A stretch of 64,000 nt of DNA from Anthostomella pinea (lineage: Eukaryota; Ascomycota; Sordariomycetes; Xylariales; Xylariaceae). This document shows positions 52,835 to 62,812 of the stretch, one piece after another; position 1 is the stretch's first letter; each line of letters begins with the position of its first letter. The notes below the pieces were generated by a model, which saw nothing but the letters and a program-made list of their open reading frames with translations, was not told the origin of the DNA and made no database searches. The translations under genes and the position numbers were made by a program. Location: positions 2,728,001 to 2,792,000 of the forward strand of contig CAUWAG010000003.1 in NCBI GenBank assembly GCA_963556695.1, written 5' to 3'.

Positions 52835-53874
52835 CCGGGAACTTGAGAGCCCACAAGGAAGATTGTGAATTCTTTGCCACTCGCAGACTGGAAACAATTG
52901 TTATAACCCAATGGAGTCAAAGGAGCTTGTTTTATATGTGTTAAGAGGTATCTGGAATACAACGTAATGTCATAGGTCAACCCCTTTTCGGGCCAGGGCA
53001 AGGCACTCGCCAACTCATCTGATAATCCCGCCCCTCGAGACCTAGAAATGCCGAGAGCAGCATTAAAAAACAGTCTCAGCGAAAATGCCTGCTCCTAACT
53101 TCGGGGACCAAGAATCAAGGTGTCTGCAGATTTTTCGATCCGTTATATGGTTTAATAATATTACCTTTTTATTCTCTCTGGCGATCGCCTCAATTCATCT
53201 TAAGATGTAAAACCACGAGCTCGACTGTCTCTACTACCTACCGAGCAGAGACGCATGCGGTGCACTCAGGCCCTGCTATATACTATGTAAGACGCTCGTT
53301 CGATCATGTGTAGTTCCTCTACCTGTGGTTAGAACATAGGTATTTATATAAATCACACCTTTAGATGCTGTGTAAGCATCCATGTTATAATCATGTCCCG
53401 TAAGATCGAGCAGCAGATCAACCGCGATGAAAGTGGCATTTTCAATCCAGTTGCGTCCGTCGCCAATGGATAGCATGCTACAGCAGGCAATATCCGCACC
53501 GGCAACGTCAATGCAAGATACCCACCAACGCGTAAGTCCCCATACGATGGCGTTCTGCTATCTTGAGGCCTGAAGCTCTTGCTTCTCCATCGCCGATTCC
53601 CGGTCCCATGGCGCCGATCTAGCTATTCCCATCCCAAGGCCATGTCCATGAGCGGAAGGGAAACCGCGTCCAGCACGGACGTGACTTCCCTCCATGTCTC
53701 TGCATTCATGAATCATTCGGGATATTTTACATTCACGGGAGTGCTGCTGGGAACTTGAGAAAAGCCGGATTGCAAAGTCATCATCATCTACATCGACACG
53801 GGAATACCGGTTCTCAATTGTACAGCTTATATATATTACGGCACCAGACTCCCTCTCTGTACTCTTAGTGCTTC
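52835..53874. other. Intergenic region, boundary to the right flank
   Basis: No gene is seen. A short AT-rich patch (53140-53175) and scattered AT-rich sequence are present. Beyond 53.9 kb the fragment mosaic begins. Confidence 0.45.
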
Positions 53875-54200
53875 TTTGCTACCTACAACACTCCATCCGT
53901 CGATCACGAGATAGCATCACGGCTCGATGACTGAAACCAGCCAGTTGAGCCGCCCGTCCTCGAGTCACACGGCCAGAGTCGAAGACGACTTCGGTGGACA
54001 GAGGCAGCTGCTTCTTGGTGGTGAGGGCAGGAATCACGTCATCTAGGTCCATGTCGTCAGGGGCACCGTCGGACTCATCATCAGACTCAGCCTCTGGTGA
54101 GGCGGAGGCTGGCTGGTGATGCGTCGGATGGTTACCAGGCGTCGTCGACCCGCTCCGGAGCAACTTGACTTGTAGGTCCTGGTAGGAGGACGGCCGCGCG
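53875..54200 (-). pseudogene. Acidic hypothetical fragment; part shared with 61330-61420
   Basis: The minus strand reads PASASPEAESDDESDGAPDD, MDLDDVIPALTTKKQLPLS and VFDSGRVTRGRAAQLAGF. The stretch around 54100-54160 (GACGACGCCTGGTAACCATC on the minus strand) is similar to 61340-61400 (GACGACGCCTGGTGACCGTC). It may be a C-terminal piece of an unknown protein. Confidence 0.35.
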
Positions 54201-54599
54201 TGTTGGCGTGAGACTGGGGTTTTGGTGTGGCTTGGTAGAGGGGAGAGATGCTCAGTGTGAAGGTATTTGTGAGGGGGCAGATTGTCGTTGCAGGCTGAAT
54301 GTCAGTTGCACGGTGATACCAAGGTTGGATGATGCCGTCGGGTGTGCAGTCACAAAAAACTTTACCGGCTTGGGATGGCTGCTGGTACAAGACTGCAGGC
54401 GATCAGAGAAAGGGCCGGCAAGAAGGGAAGTATTGTGGCCGCCGTGAGATGCAGCACTGGCATGCGTACCGAAGGGTGGGGGTTCCAACTCTTTTCTTTT
54501 CGTAAGACCTGTATAGGAATCCAAGACCTCAAAAACAGCCTGGGTTGCGCTCATATTCTTCTTTGGTCATGGCTGAAGAGTTCAGCAGCTTGCACCATT

Positions 54600-54995
54600 C
54601 GGGGGTGGGGGAGGGGGTCAATCCCGGTCCGATGCTTTCCTTGATTACAGTGGATAAGCATCGGGTAGTTTCCTTTGTCCGTAACTACTGCAATGATGGA
54701 TTGCATTAACTCGACTGGGATCTCTGCCCTTTTGCTTCCCGCCATGCCGAAGACCTTGTGCGCAATGCCGTTGGCGTTCCATGAACTGCTGGAAGCCATC
54801 CGGCATTTCCTTGCTGACCAAGGTGACAAATGGTCTTCAGCTTCAGGCCTTGGATTAAAGGTAGTGCTCTGCCTCGGGATAACTGCTTCGGTAGAGACCT
54901 TGGAAGACGATGCCGAAATTCATAGGACGCCCCGGCCCCCAAGCCCGGTGAGCTGCGAAAGTGGGGTCGCTTCCGGCGTCCGGCGCCTCCACCCA
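54600..54995 (-). pseudogene. Siw14/Oca-type tyrosine phosphatase, frameshifted fragment
   Basis: Pieces in three frames on the minus strand reconstruct the family order: RPMNFGIVFQGLYRSSYPEA, then LKLKTICHL, then SKEMPDGFQQFM, then GIAHKVFGMAGSKRAEIPVE and NYPMLIHCNQGKHRTG. The last contains the active-site HCX5R loop of atypical dual-specificity phosphatases (plant and fungal Siw14 class, acting on inositol pyrophosphates or phosphotyrosine). At least two indels separate the blocks, and sequence after the loop is lost. It cannot encode an active enzyme. Confidence 0.7.
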
Positions 54996-55078
54996 ACTCC
55001 GCTGCACCACCTGCAGAAACCGATCAGGATCGCAATCCCGACACGAGGGACGATCGCGAGGAACTCCGCCGAGAACTG

Positions 55079-55146
55079 AATGAGATTGTATCCCATTGCA
55101 GCAGCGGCGATGACGAGATTGTAACCCATTGCAGCGGCGGCGACAA
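55079..55146 (+). repeat. Tandem duplication of about 33 bp (two units)
   Basis: AATGAGATTGTATCCCATTG followed by CAGCAGCGGCG is repeated with small changes (GACGAGATTGTAACCCATTG, CAGCGGCGGCG). Confidence 0.6.
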
Positions 55147-55255
55147 TCAAACGGGTGGGTGATGCTGAGCCCAGCCTCTTCCATGCCGCTCGGACCCTCG
55201 GCCTTGATGTTGGAGTCCCCTGTCCACAATGCCTCCTTCCTCCACACACCAGATA

Positions 55256-55537
55256 TCACACAAAAACCAACAATACCAGAGAGACATATATCCGCCATGT
55301 CCCATCCCGAGATTCCTGGAAGCGTCCCAGCTCGAAGTTTGCCAACGCACGGTAGCGCAAGAGCTGCCGGCGAACCTCGATTTCGTCGGGGTTGCAAATG
55401 GAGATCCCGATGGTGTAACATCGAGCTGCCATCATGGAGTCATGCTGCACCAGAACGCTGTTTCCGTGGGTCTTCCATCGAGCAGCATTGGGATGCGAGG
55501 ATGACTCCTGCTTCCACTTCGGGGGCCACGGCCTCAA
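55256..55537 (-). pseudogene. TPR-like fragment
   Basis: The minus strand reads YTIGISICNPDEIEVRRQLL and RYRALANFELGRFQESRDGT. The pattern of a helix ending 'RALANFELGRFQES' resembles a tetratricopeptide repeat (A..N..LG...eA). The family cannot be named from one repeat. Confidence 0.4.
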
Positions 55538-55699
55538 CCCCCGCCATCCACAATCACATACTCATCGCGAACGCAATTGAGATTGATCATGACTTGCGCG
55601 GCCATGAACGCACGACAGCATCGCGACTTCCAGTTCGACACAGGCGTCCACAACGCGTTCCCCCTAACTACGCAATCGCGATTATGCGGGCACCTCCGC

Positions 55700-56075
55700 G
55701 CGAACTCCCTTATTCACGCGAAGACGAGAAAGGCGGGCTTTTGGTAGCGTCCATCGTCGCTGGCGGGCCGCTTGACTGCAGATGGAGCTTGTCGACAAGC
55801 TTTGGCTTCTTTGCCTCCATCTTTGACGACATCGGATCGCTGATCGACGAATCTGCCATCTCGTATACCGGGTCCGCCATTGTGCGGGATCTTTGTACGA
55901 ATGCAGGATAACATTCAACACTGCAGCAGTTTACCACCGCGGCGCCTCGGGACCAAGTCGGTCGCATTCCCATGCGCACGGCAGGCACAGGAGTACTGCT
56001 ATCAGTCCTGCGCCCGTTGGGCTGACCGTTGATATCTGGTGTGCTATACGACCGGCTGCGCTGCTGCTGAGCCAA
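55700..56075 (-). pseudogene. Hypothetical Ser/Pro-rich fragment
   Basis: The minus strand reads YEMADSSISDPMSSKMEAKK, PKLVDKLHLQSSGPPATMDA and TKSPPFSSSRE, preceded by QRSRSYSTPDINGQPNG. The composition is coding-like, but no domain is recognised. Confidence 0.35.
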
Positions 56076-56719
56076 GGATTGCTACGCTGCGAGGCCAACA
56101 CTGGCAACGAAGGTCCCCGGGGATTCCTGCCGTTCATGGGCCATGGCCCATCTCTAGATGGAGCACGCGGGGCAGGTGCGCAAGCAAGCTCGAAAACTGC
56201 GCCGTCGCAGGCGTCCACCTCGAAGGATGGACGACACCATGACTTCCGATGCAGTTCTGCTCCAGCCCGACCTCATCTCGGCAACCAGGACCTTCTCACT
56301 GCAGTGGAGATTCTAGGTTAGCCACCTGCCGTCCCCGCCTTGGGCCGCGGAATGCGGTTCTGGAGATCAGACGTTCGGCGTCGTCGACCTGGTCATGTTC
56401 CTGCATCTCGTTGAATACCGACCGCTTGTCGAACGTTTCGCAGCTGCTTCCCGCATACCCTGCAATTGGTACGACTACCTCCTTACTGCCGCTACTGGAG
56501 CTGACTTTGGGCGCTGCACACACGGTGCGCTCATGTCAGAGTGCCGATCGCACCTGCCTCCGATAACTGCCACCTCGACAGGCCGCAACCGAGTCGCTGG
56601 AACTTAACAAGAGCGGTGGCACTCATAACCAAGTGTCCGCCCTCGAGAGCAGGTGCGACCATGGTCTCATCTGGAGGTTGAGGGTTGCGCAGGAGCTGGA
56701 TAACGATGGGGGGGCCATC

Positions 56720-56960
56720 TTGCGACACCCACCGCCACCCTGAGCTGCTAACTTCGGCTTCTTGTTCTTCTTGGCGTCGTTCTGGTCCTTTGCAATCTCT
56801 TTGCCGCAGGGCGAACATAGCATTCCTCCTTTAGGCTTTGGGGCCGGTGCGTGAATACGGAGCGACGGTAAATCTTTTGTCGCAGACCTCGCAGTTAGCC
56901 GTCTGGCCAGGCACGGGGCCCGGCTTCTCGTCAAGGGTCGCACGGGCAAGGTCGTCCGAG
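56720..56960 (-). pseudogene. RAD7-like zinc-motif fragment with frameshift
   Basis: One frame reads CEVCDKRFTVAPYSRTGPK; after a short shift, the next reads GGMLCSPCGKEIAKDQNDAK. The combined CxxC...CxxC arrangement resembles the N-terminal zinc motif of the fungal nucleotide-excision-repair protein Rad7. The basic tail and GGGGCRKM fit the region that follows it there. The leucine-rich repeats of Rad7 are not present. The family call rests on this short stretch. Confidence 0.5.
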
Positions 56961-57204
56961 TCTGACTTATCGCCATTACGCCTGCAGCGTCTTCCGTAAC
57001 GATGAAAACATCTACGCTGGAAGCTAGGACACCAAGGTTATCCTCTCCCGAAGTGAACGAGATCGCCATCACGAGTATACCGAGCCGGGTTTCGCCAGGA
57101 AGTCTCTGCACTGCATGGTCACACAGTAGGTAGATCCACCATCGCCGGCCTGCCTACTGTTAGTAACTCATGACAGACCAATCTGGCGGTGGGGAGCGCT
57201 CTTA

Positions 57205-57285
57205 CCTATCTCCTTCTTCGTGAAGGCTGTACCCAAGCAGGGTCGGTTCTCCTTCGTGAATGCGGTACCCAAGCAGGGTCGGTTC
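57205..57285 (+). repeat. Two-unit tandem repeat (ACCCAAGCAGGGTCGGTTCT)
   Basis: The unit CTTCGTGAAGGCTGTACCCA with AGCAGGGTCGGTTCTC occurs twice in a row (about 36 bp each) with minor changes. Confidence 0.6.
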
Positions 57286-57409
57286 TTCCATTCTTCTAGG
57301 ACGCCCCCTTGACAACCTCGACGATTCTAAGCCCAGAGACGAGGAGGAGATCTTCGCGGTTGACTCTCCCGTGGCCTCAACAAGTTGGTGCTTCATGATG
57401 TACGTCGTC

Positions 57410-57557
57410 ATCTTCGGCGTCGGCGCCATCGGCCTGCTCCGCAGCCTTGCGCCTTCGAGCGCCGGGTGCAGCGCCTCACTTGGGAGCGGCAGTGGCTTTC
57501 TGCGGGGTGCCGCCAGTGTTCTTCCCCTTGCGCTTGAGCTTCTGGAGATGATGTGGC
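57410..57557 (-). pseudogene. Lysine-rich nuclear protein fragment, copy 2
   Basis: The minus strand reads QKLKRKGKNTGGTPQKATAA, then a stop, then GAAPGARRRKAAEQADG. The nucleotide sequence aligns along its length with 7980-8110 in the left flank (shared TGGCGGCACCCC and GCGCTGCACCC blocks). It is directly fused upstream (minus sense) to the Pumilio piece. Confidence 0.5.
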
Positions 57558-57665
57558 ATGCTCCAACGCGGTCTGGACCGCGTAGTTGCCGAACGAGTCT
57601 CGCACAAGACGCTCCATCTCACCCTGGTTGAGCAGCTCGCTGACAATCATGTCCTTGGATTCATC
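57558..57665 (-). pseudogene. Pumilio (PUF) repeat fragment
   Basis: The minus strand reads KDMIVSELLNQGEMERLVRD, then SFGNYAVQTALEHA. The 'l..D.fGNYvvQtaL' signature is diagnostic of Pumilio-family RNA-binding repeats, which bind 3' UTR elements. Only one repeat remains of the usual six to eight. It runs straight into the lysine-rich fragment on one side and lies about 70 bp from a zinc-finger/coiled-coil piece on the other. Confidence 0.65.
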
Positions 57666-57737
57666 CTGAGTGGCCGAGATCTCTGGGGAGGGTCACAAAT
57701 CGCAGGGATCACGGCGATTTCGATGGCGCACTCAGGC

Positions 57738-57815
57738 TGCAGGCGCTTGACCTCATCACGGAGGTCCGGTCCGTCCGCCTTACGCTTGTCGCCAACACGC
57801 GGGCTCGCAGCAAGG
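57738..57815 (-). pseudogene. C2H2/coiled-coil family, copy 3 (coiled-coil start only)
   Basis: The minus strand reads VGDKRKADGPDLRDEVKRLQ, nearly identical to VGDKRKADGQGLRDEVKRLQ at 9570-9640. The coiled coil is then cut off (PECAI). Confidence 0.6.
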
Positions 57816-57824
57816 CCGTGAGTC

Positions 57825-58343
57825 TTAACCCTCCTTGCGAGTCTCCTCGGCGAGCTTCTCCTTGGCGAGCTTCTCCTTGGCGAGCTTCTCCTTGGCGAGC
57901 TTCTCCTTGGCGAGCTTCTCCTTGGCGAGCTTCTCCTTGGCGAGCTTCTCCTTGGCGAGCTTCTCCTTGGCGAGCTTCTCCTTGGCGAGCTTCTTTGCCA
58001 GTAACTGCCATTGTTCCTTGGCCAGCTCAGGGCTCACACTGCGCGACAGCCAGCGCGCACGATAGTCCGCTATTATCTTCTTGACATGGGCCATTCCCAG
58101 GGAATCATTGGCGGCCTCATCCTTACCGATAGTCTCATCCTTCACGACGGCCTCATCCTCACCATCCTCCTCGAGAGTCTCCTTGGCGCGCTTCTTTGCC
58201 TCGACCGCTGCATGCTTCTTCGCCGCCGCAGGCTGGTGCTCCTCATCGTCCGCAAATCGCAACGCTGTCCGGTCTGCTGGGATGGACGTGGCCGGCCCCC
58301 TGGTGCGACGAATGCCCATCACCATTGGCGACATCGCCAGCAC
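57825..58343 (-). pseudogene. Open frame with LAKEK repeats and a zinc-finger-family piece (copy 4)
   Basis: The frame is open for 172 codons. Its first third overlaps a piece of the zinc-finger family at 58230-58290: nucleotides CGCAACGCTGTCCGG and GGGATGGAC match 9705-9735, read as SRPDSVAI in another frame. It continues as a Lys/Glu-rich segment (EAKKRAKETLEEDGEDEAVV), then ARWLSRSVSPELAKEQWQLL, and nine LAKEK units. It may be a spurious frame kept open by the repeat. No family is recognised. Confidence 0.3.
57855..57989 (+). repeat. 15-bp minisatellite, nine perfect units
   Basis: CTTCTCCTTGGCGAG is repeated nine times, with degenerate half-units at both ends. On the minus strand it translates as LAKEK repeats, an alternating charge pattern that would form a helix if expressed. 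Confidence 0.95.
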
Positions 58344-58599
58344 CAGTCGTGGGTACGTAGCGCGGGACGTGGCATGGCTTCGCTATCGCTGATGTCATTG
58401 CTGTCGATGTCAAAGATCGACAGCTCCTCCAACGTCTCTTCGGATGAATGAACAATCACCCTCGATGAACGGACGGCTGGCCTTTACCCCAAGGCCCAGA
58501 TGCACCCTTCTCAGTTGCGGGTACCGTTGGGGGCAGAAGCCAGGTTCTCGGCGTTGGCGCTCATCTCGAAAGTCAGCACGCTTGCGAGAAACAGATCGC

Positions 58600-58705
58600 G
58601 GTCATTTCCGGATCGATCAATTGTGCGACTTTTGGCCGGCCCAGCCTCACGGCGCAGTCCAGAGCTGTCAACCCATCCTCGTTTTTGGCGTTGACATCGA
58701 TGTTA
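58600..58705 (-). pseudogene. Ankyrin-repeat fragment
   Basis: The minus strand reads NIDVNAKNEDGLTALDCAVR, then LGRPKVAQLI. This matches the ankyrin pattern 'dvN..d..G.TaL..Av..g...va.lL'. A single repeat remains, bounded by unrelated sequence. Confidence 0.55.
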
Positions 58706-58959
58706 TTCTCATCGGGGCGACAACAGGCCAGATAGCCACTGGGCCCTTGTGGCGCTTTCGGGCCACGACGCTGCCGGTTCTCTTGGCGGAGTCCTTGCGG
58801 GAGCTCCAGGAGTGGTGGCAGTGGTGGCGGCGGTGGTGGCCCGCGGGCTCGGTGGGCATCGGCACGAACGAGGCGTATCGATCGGTCTTCTGGATGTCTG
58901 GTGTTCCGGCCTCGGTCGTAATCGGTCTAGTGTGAAGACGAGCGAGCGCTGCGATCGGA

Positions 58960-59202
58960 GTACTCCATATTGTAGTGCAGGAGGATCGGACGTGCAAAGA
59001 ATGACTGGAAGTGACGGCGGACAAGCTGGCGTTTGTTCTCGTCGGCCATCATCCCGGGGTAAATGTAGCCGCACGCCAGCTCGAGCATTCCTCCCTCCTT
59101 CTGGTTTGCTCGTTTCCGTTTCGTCTTAAAGTTAGGGACCGTGCCTTGGGCCAATGAATCCTTATCCTGAAAGGAGCCGTTCACCTCCATCCACTCGTTC
59201 AT
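58960..59202 (-). pseudogene. Hypothetical fragment (YIYPGMMADENKRQLV)
   Basis: The minus strand reads MNEWMEVNGSFQDKDSLAQG, NFKTKRKRANQKEGGMLELA and YIYPGMMADENKRQLVRRHF. It is coding-like with no recognised domain. Just upstream another short stretch reads HIGTLPDEGRYALITPSS. Confidence 0.35.
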
Positions 59203-59429
59203 TGCTTTGTCGAACTCGGCGTGATCAACGCATAGCGTCCTTCATCGGGCAACGTACCGATGTGGCCTACCAATCATCGGCAGCGAGATGGTGGTCAGCC
59301 GGTTTGACCCGCCTGAGCAAAGAAACAGATCTCGCCCATAATTAACCGGAATTTCCATTTCAATATTCATAAGCCGAAGGAGAAGAAACGAACAAATCAA
59401 AATCAGACGCTTGGCAAGAAGCTGGTCAT

Positions 59430-60355
59430 AATCTAGTCTTGGTAGACGAGCTCGAAACAGCCGTAGGTGGGCTTCTTAACGGAGCCAGGTGCTCGCAGTC
59501 CGGAGGCACGCCCAACGCTGCTTCGGACCGTTTCCGCCGCTGTCGGAGCCTTTCGGACTGGAGTAGGGGGGAGCGCACACTTCTCGGTCTGGATGAAGCT
59601 CTGCATGGACATCATCTCTTCTGCCAGCTGGACTAGGTCTCGTAGCCTCGATGTATTCGAAGCTGGTGTCAGGCCACAGGATGTGATCTTCCACGGTCGC
59701 GACCGGGGTGCCACGAGCGGCGTTGATGCCCTCGATCATCTGCACTCCCTGGTTCACCTCCTTGACAGAAAAGAGAACGATGCTGGCTGCCTGGTAGGTT
59801 GGGCGGGCGGCTTTGGTCTTGCCAATCAGGCAGAGTGACCATCGGTTTGTCGTCGGTGGTCACGAAGATCAGCTCCAGAGGGTTGTTGTTGAGCCAGGAG
59901 CGGATGCACATCTCGAAGTTGTCGACCGGACCGATGGTGCACACGACAATGCTGACATCGTTGGCGCCGTACCGAGCATTCTTGGTGCTCGGGTACGGTA
60001 TCCATTGCCGTGCTTGTTCTGGTACCAGTTGTCTATGCGGCCGCAGAGCCACAGTTCCAGGGGGGCAACGGGGGCCAGGAACAGGGAGATGTTCGTGGAC
60101 GCCACCTTATTGGTGAGATTAACGTAACAGAAGTACTTTCGCACCTCCATGGGCTCATCGTCGTCCTTGTCGTAGGTCGGCTCGAGATCTCCCTTGTTCT
60201 GGACCGTTATACCGAAGAGCTGCGAGCGAATGTACTTCTCTCCATGATGGCGACGGTTTTTGCGGAACAAGGTGCCCAAGTCTGCAAAGCTTGAAAGCTC
60301 TGCGCTGATAGTGTCCAAGCTCTTCCCTACCGGATCTTTCAGCGCCGTATTTCAA
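59430..60355 (-). pseudogene. GT2 polysaccharide synthase-like, truncated and rearranged
   Basis: On the minus strand the pieces follow the family order. A membrane-proximal part reads NISLFLAPVAPLELWLCGRI and WYQNKHG. Then comes the catalytic start NARYGANDVSIVVCTIGPVD, with MCIRSWLNNNPLELIFVTTD. Last is GINAARGTPVATVEDHILWP, corresponding to the DD(H)xxWP metal/UDP-sugar site of Cps1/hyaluronan-synthase-like enzymes. The frame changes at least twice between blocks. After LWP the protein ends in unrelated sequence; the acceptor-binding (Q/R)xxRW region is missing. Intact relatives make extracellular or wall polysaccharides in fungi. Confidence 0.6.
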
Positions 60356-60500
60356 TCATGACGGTCTTGGCTGCTTTGCTTGGGTTCCTTGCATTGCCAG
60401 ACGCAGCAACGGTACCATCGTGTCGTAACGGGAGACATTAGGGACAGCAGGGATGTTCTTAGCTATGTTCTGAGCGAATTCTGAGTCCGCAGAGACGTAT
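60356..60500 (-). pseudogene. Hypothetical fragment (KYVSADSEFAQNIAKN)
   Basis: The minus strand reads AVKYVSADSEFAQNIAKNIP and AVPNVSRYDTMVPLLRLAMQ. It is coding-like and unrecognised. Confidence 0.3.
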
Positions 60501-60723
60501 TTGACGGCTCTCGGTTTGTGAGTAAAGAGCCATATACAGAGGCATGGCATTTCAAACCGAAGGCACACTCCTCTCTATGACCGATCGACCATCGCAATGC
60601 ACGCGAGCCGAACCGAAACAACGAAAAGCCAAACGCTCCTTGTGCCTCCTCCTCCATACCAGGAGCAAGGCCTTACCTGTCGTGGACGAAAGCAAAGGTC
60701 GCGTGCGCCTCGGCGTAAAGTCA

Positions 60724-60782
60724 CGTCATCCGCTGGAGTAACAATTCCCCACGCCCCCATTCGTCGTGATGCATCTATTCAG
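60724..60782 (+). repeat. Block shared with 9146-9203
   Basis: CCGCTGGAGTAACAATTCCC followed by CACGCCCCCATTCGTCGTGA aligns to the left-flank block with scattered substitutions. Confidence 0.6.
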
Positions 60783-60799
60783 GAAGATGGTGGGCTAAG

Positions 60800-61255
60800 A
60801 AGCGAGTTGCTCGCAGTTGTTGTCCTCGTTCTTGGTAACGGGATTCTGATGCTCGCCGCGGGGCTTGGACTGGAAGAGGTTGCCAGAAGTGGCGTGCAGT
60901 GAATCCGTGATGAATGTGCCGATATCTTTAATTCTCTGGCGGGACTGGAATCGTCGTCCGAGGTACTGACGTTCCTTCTTCTGGGCGGCGAGATCTTCGC
61001 GGTGCTCTTTCTTTCTCTGGCGCAGGTGCTGCGCCAGTCGCACGGCCATCTCTTTCTCGGTCTTGACGAAAGAAACGTACCGTTCTTGAATCGGTAGGAA
61101 GCGTATTATCTTGAAGATGAGACCTTGGGACAGGTGCTTGTCAATCATGCACATCTTGACAGGAACGCCTCCTTTGCGGTTCATCTTACGATTGCTCGGT
61201 TGCTCGTAGCCACGTACTCCCAGAAGTAGGTGGTGTCGGGTAGGAAGCTATGGAT
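60800..61255 (-). pseudogene. Basic helical hypothetical fragment
   Basis: The minus strand reads VSDLVVFFEIHSFLPDTTYF, WEYVATSNRKMNRKGGVPVK, LIFKIIRFLPIQERYVSFVK and EKEMAVRLAQHLRQRKKEHR. It stays open for well over 100 codons and looks coding, with a long charged helix. Family unknown. Confidence 0.4.
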
Positions 61256-61869
61256 CTCGAAGAATACGACCAGATCGCTGACTTTGTATTCTTCGTGCTT
61301 TTTCGCTACTACATTCTACCCGTCGACCATGACGACATCGTGGCTCGAGCCGGCTCTGATGGGGTGGACGCTGGCGATGCGCCGGACGGTCACCAGGCGT
61401 CGTCGCGCGGACCTCGATACAGGTAACGTGGGTGGGGTTTGACCACCATTTTGTCGGGCTGTGCATGTCGTCCCGTTGGGCGAGATCTGGGAAGATCTTG
61501 TCCAGCATCTGTTGGACGGTGACCCATCGCCAGGTAGGGAACGTTCCGAAGGGGTGGCCGTGGGGTAGGGAGGCAGGTTCAGGTCCTCACCGGGAGAGGC
61601 ACCATTCACGATCGGACGTTGGCGCCTGGCCGGTAGACCCCAGATCTGCACCCCGTCCTCTGATCTGTCGGATGGCCCATCAAGAGATTCGGGTTGGCTC
61701 CGGCGACAACCAGTCGTTTGTGACTTCAAAAATCTGAAGCCTCAACTCCCCCAACGCCTACAATGATGGTGTAGGGCTGTCATGCCCAACGCATCTCTCG
61801 CGTTGGGATCGACTCCGGGAGGGATCGTCGGTGGGTAACGAGCACCGGACATATCCTCTCGTCGCGCTG

Positions 61870-62170
61870 CTTGTGTACTTGGCCGCGCAAGCCGCCGTGC
61901 TCAGCCCGGAGGCGCTTGACCTCGTCGCAGAGGTCCGCCTTGCGCTTTTCGCCAACGAGCGAGCTCAAACCGAGGCCGACATTCGTAACCTGGGGCTTAT
62001 CGTCGAGAGCTGCAACGCTATCCGGACTGCTAGGATGGACTCGTCGGAGGTGCTCGTCAAGATTTTCCAGACGAGTGAACCCCTTGCCGGAATGTCGCTT
62101 GCAGCTGACGTGTAGGCAGTTGAGGGGGTTCTTGGGGCCGTCGTCGGCGGCGTGGCATCCGCGAGCCATC
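61870..62170 (-). pseudogene. C2H2 zinc-finger/coiled-coil family, copy 5 (longest)
   Basis: The minus strand reads LNCLHVSCKRHSGKGFTRLE and NLDEHLRRVHPSSPDSVAAL, then VGEKRKADLCDEVKRLRAEH and GGLRGQVHKQRDE. It contains the complete finger (Cys...Cys...His...His) and the start of the coiled coil, and so combines the parts seen separately at 6940-7203 and 9470-9790. A start or end of the gene is not visible. Confidence 0.6.
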
Positions 62171-62329
62171 AATACGGCGGCTAACACATATCTCCGAAGC
62201 TCCCCGGACCGCCTCGACAGATGTCGTTTGCGGCTCTGGATAATCATACGTCCTTTGGGTTTCCGACTGATTGTCCATTGTAATATCCATTAAGATTTTC
62301 AAGGAGTACCCGGGTTGGAATTGGCCATT

Positions 62330-62560
62330 GCGTGTTGCTGCGGTCCCATTTGACCTGGAGATTGCATAGCAACCTGAGCCAGGTAGGGGATTTCGTCCTC
62401 ACCATACACAACAACGTAGCCAGGGCGGTGGGAGAACGCGTTCTGGGACCCAAGATAGACTCTCTTGGCGATGTGTGCGGGTGCATCACGTACTTACATG
62501 ACGGGCACGTCAAGACCTTGACCGTCCAGTCCAGAGATGACCTTACTGCCGGTGGGTGGT
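62330..62560 (-). pseudogene. Two exon pieces of an unknown gene
   Basis: The minus strand reads GSKVISGLDGQGLDVPVM at a GTAAGTACG donor (about 62495), then, after an intron, RVYLGSQNAFSHRPGYVVVY and GEDEIPYLAQVAMQSPGQM. The junction looks functional, but the family is unrecognised. Confidence 0.35.
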
Positions 62561-62611
62561 TATTGAGTTTCAGAAGGTGGAGGTGTTATCGATGAGAGTG
62601 TGATTATGCAC

Positions 62612-62812
62612 TTACATATATCGCCCTTTACCATGCCCCCTCTTCATCAACCCGTGGTCGGCTTGCGGCGGCCAGCTGTACTTGACCGTGACGTCAGCGA
62701 AGCCCGTGGTGGACTTGAGGGTTTCGAGCAGCTGCGCGACGGTCGCGGCATCGTCGACCTCGATGCTGCCCCCGCCTGAGGGCGCCTTGTATCGAAGCTT
62801 CATTGGTGACAC
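62612..62812 (-). pseudogene. OTU1: Ubiquitin thioesterase OTU1 N-terminal fragment
   Basis: The minus strand reads MKLRYKAPSGGGSIEVDDAA and TVAQLLETLKSTTGFADVTV, then KYSWPP. This is the ubiquitin-like N-terminal domain of Otu1/YOD1, a Cdc48-associated deubiquitinase ('M.lRyKaPsG.g.i.l...aTv..Ll..l...TG...f.iKyG.P'). After PP the sequence changes to unrelated residues, and the catalytic OTU domain is absent. Confidence 0.6.
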
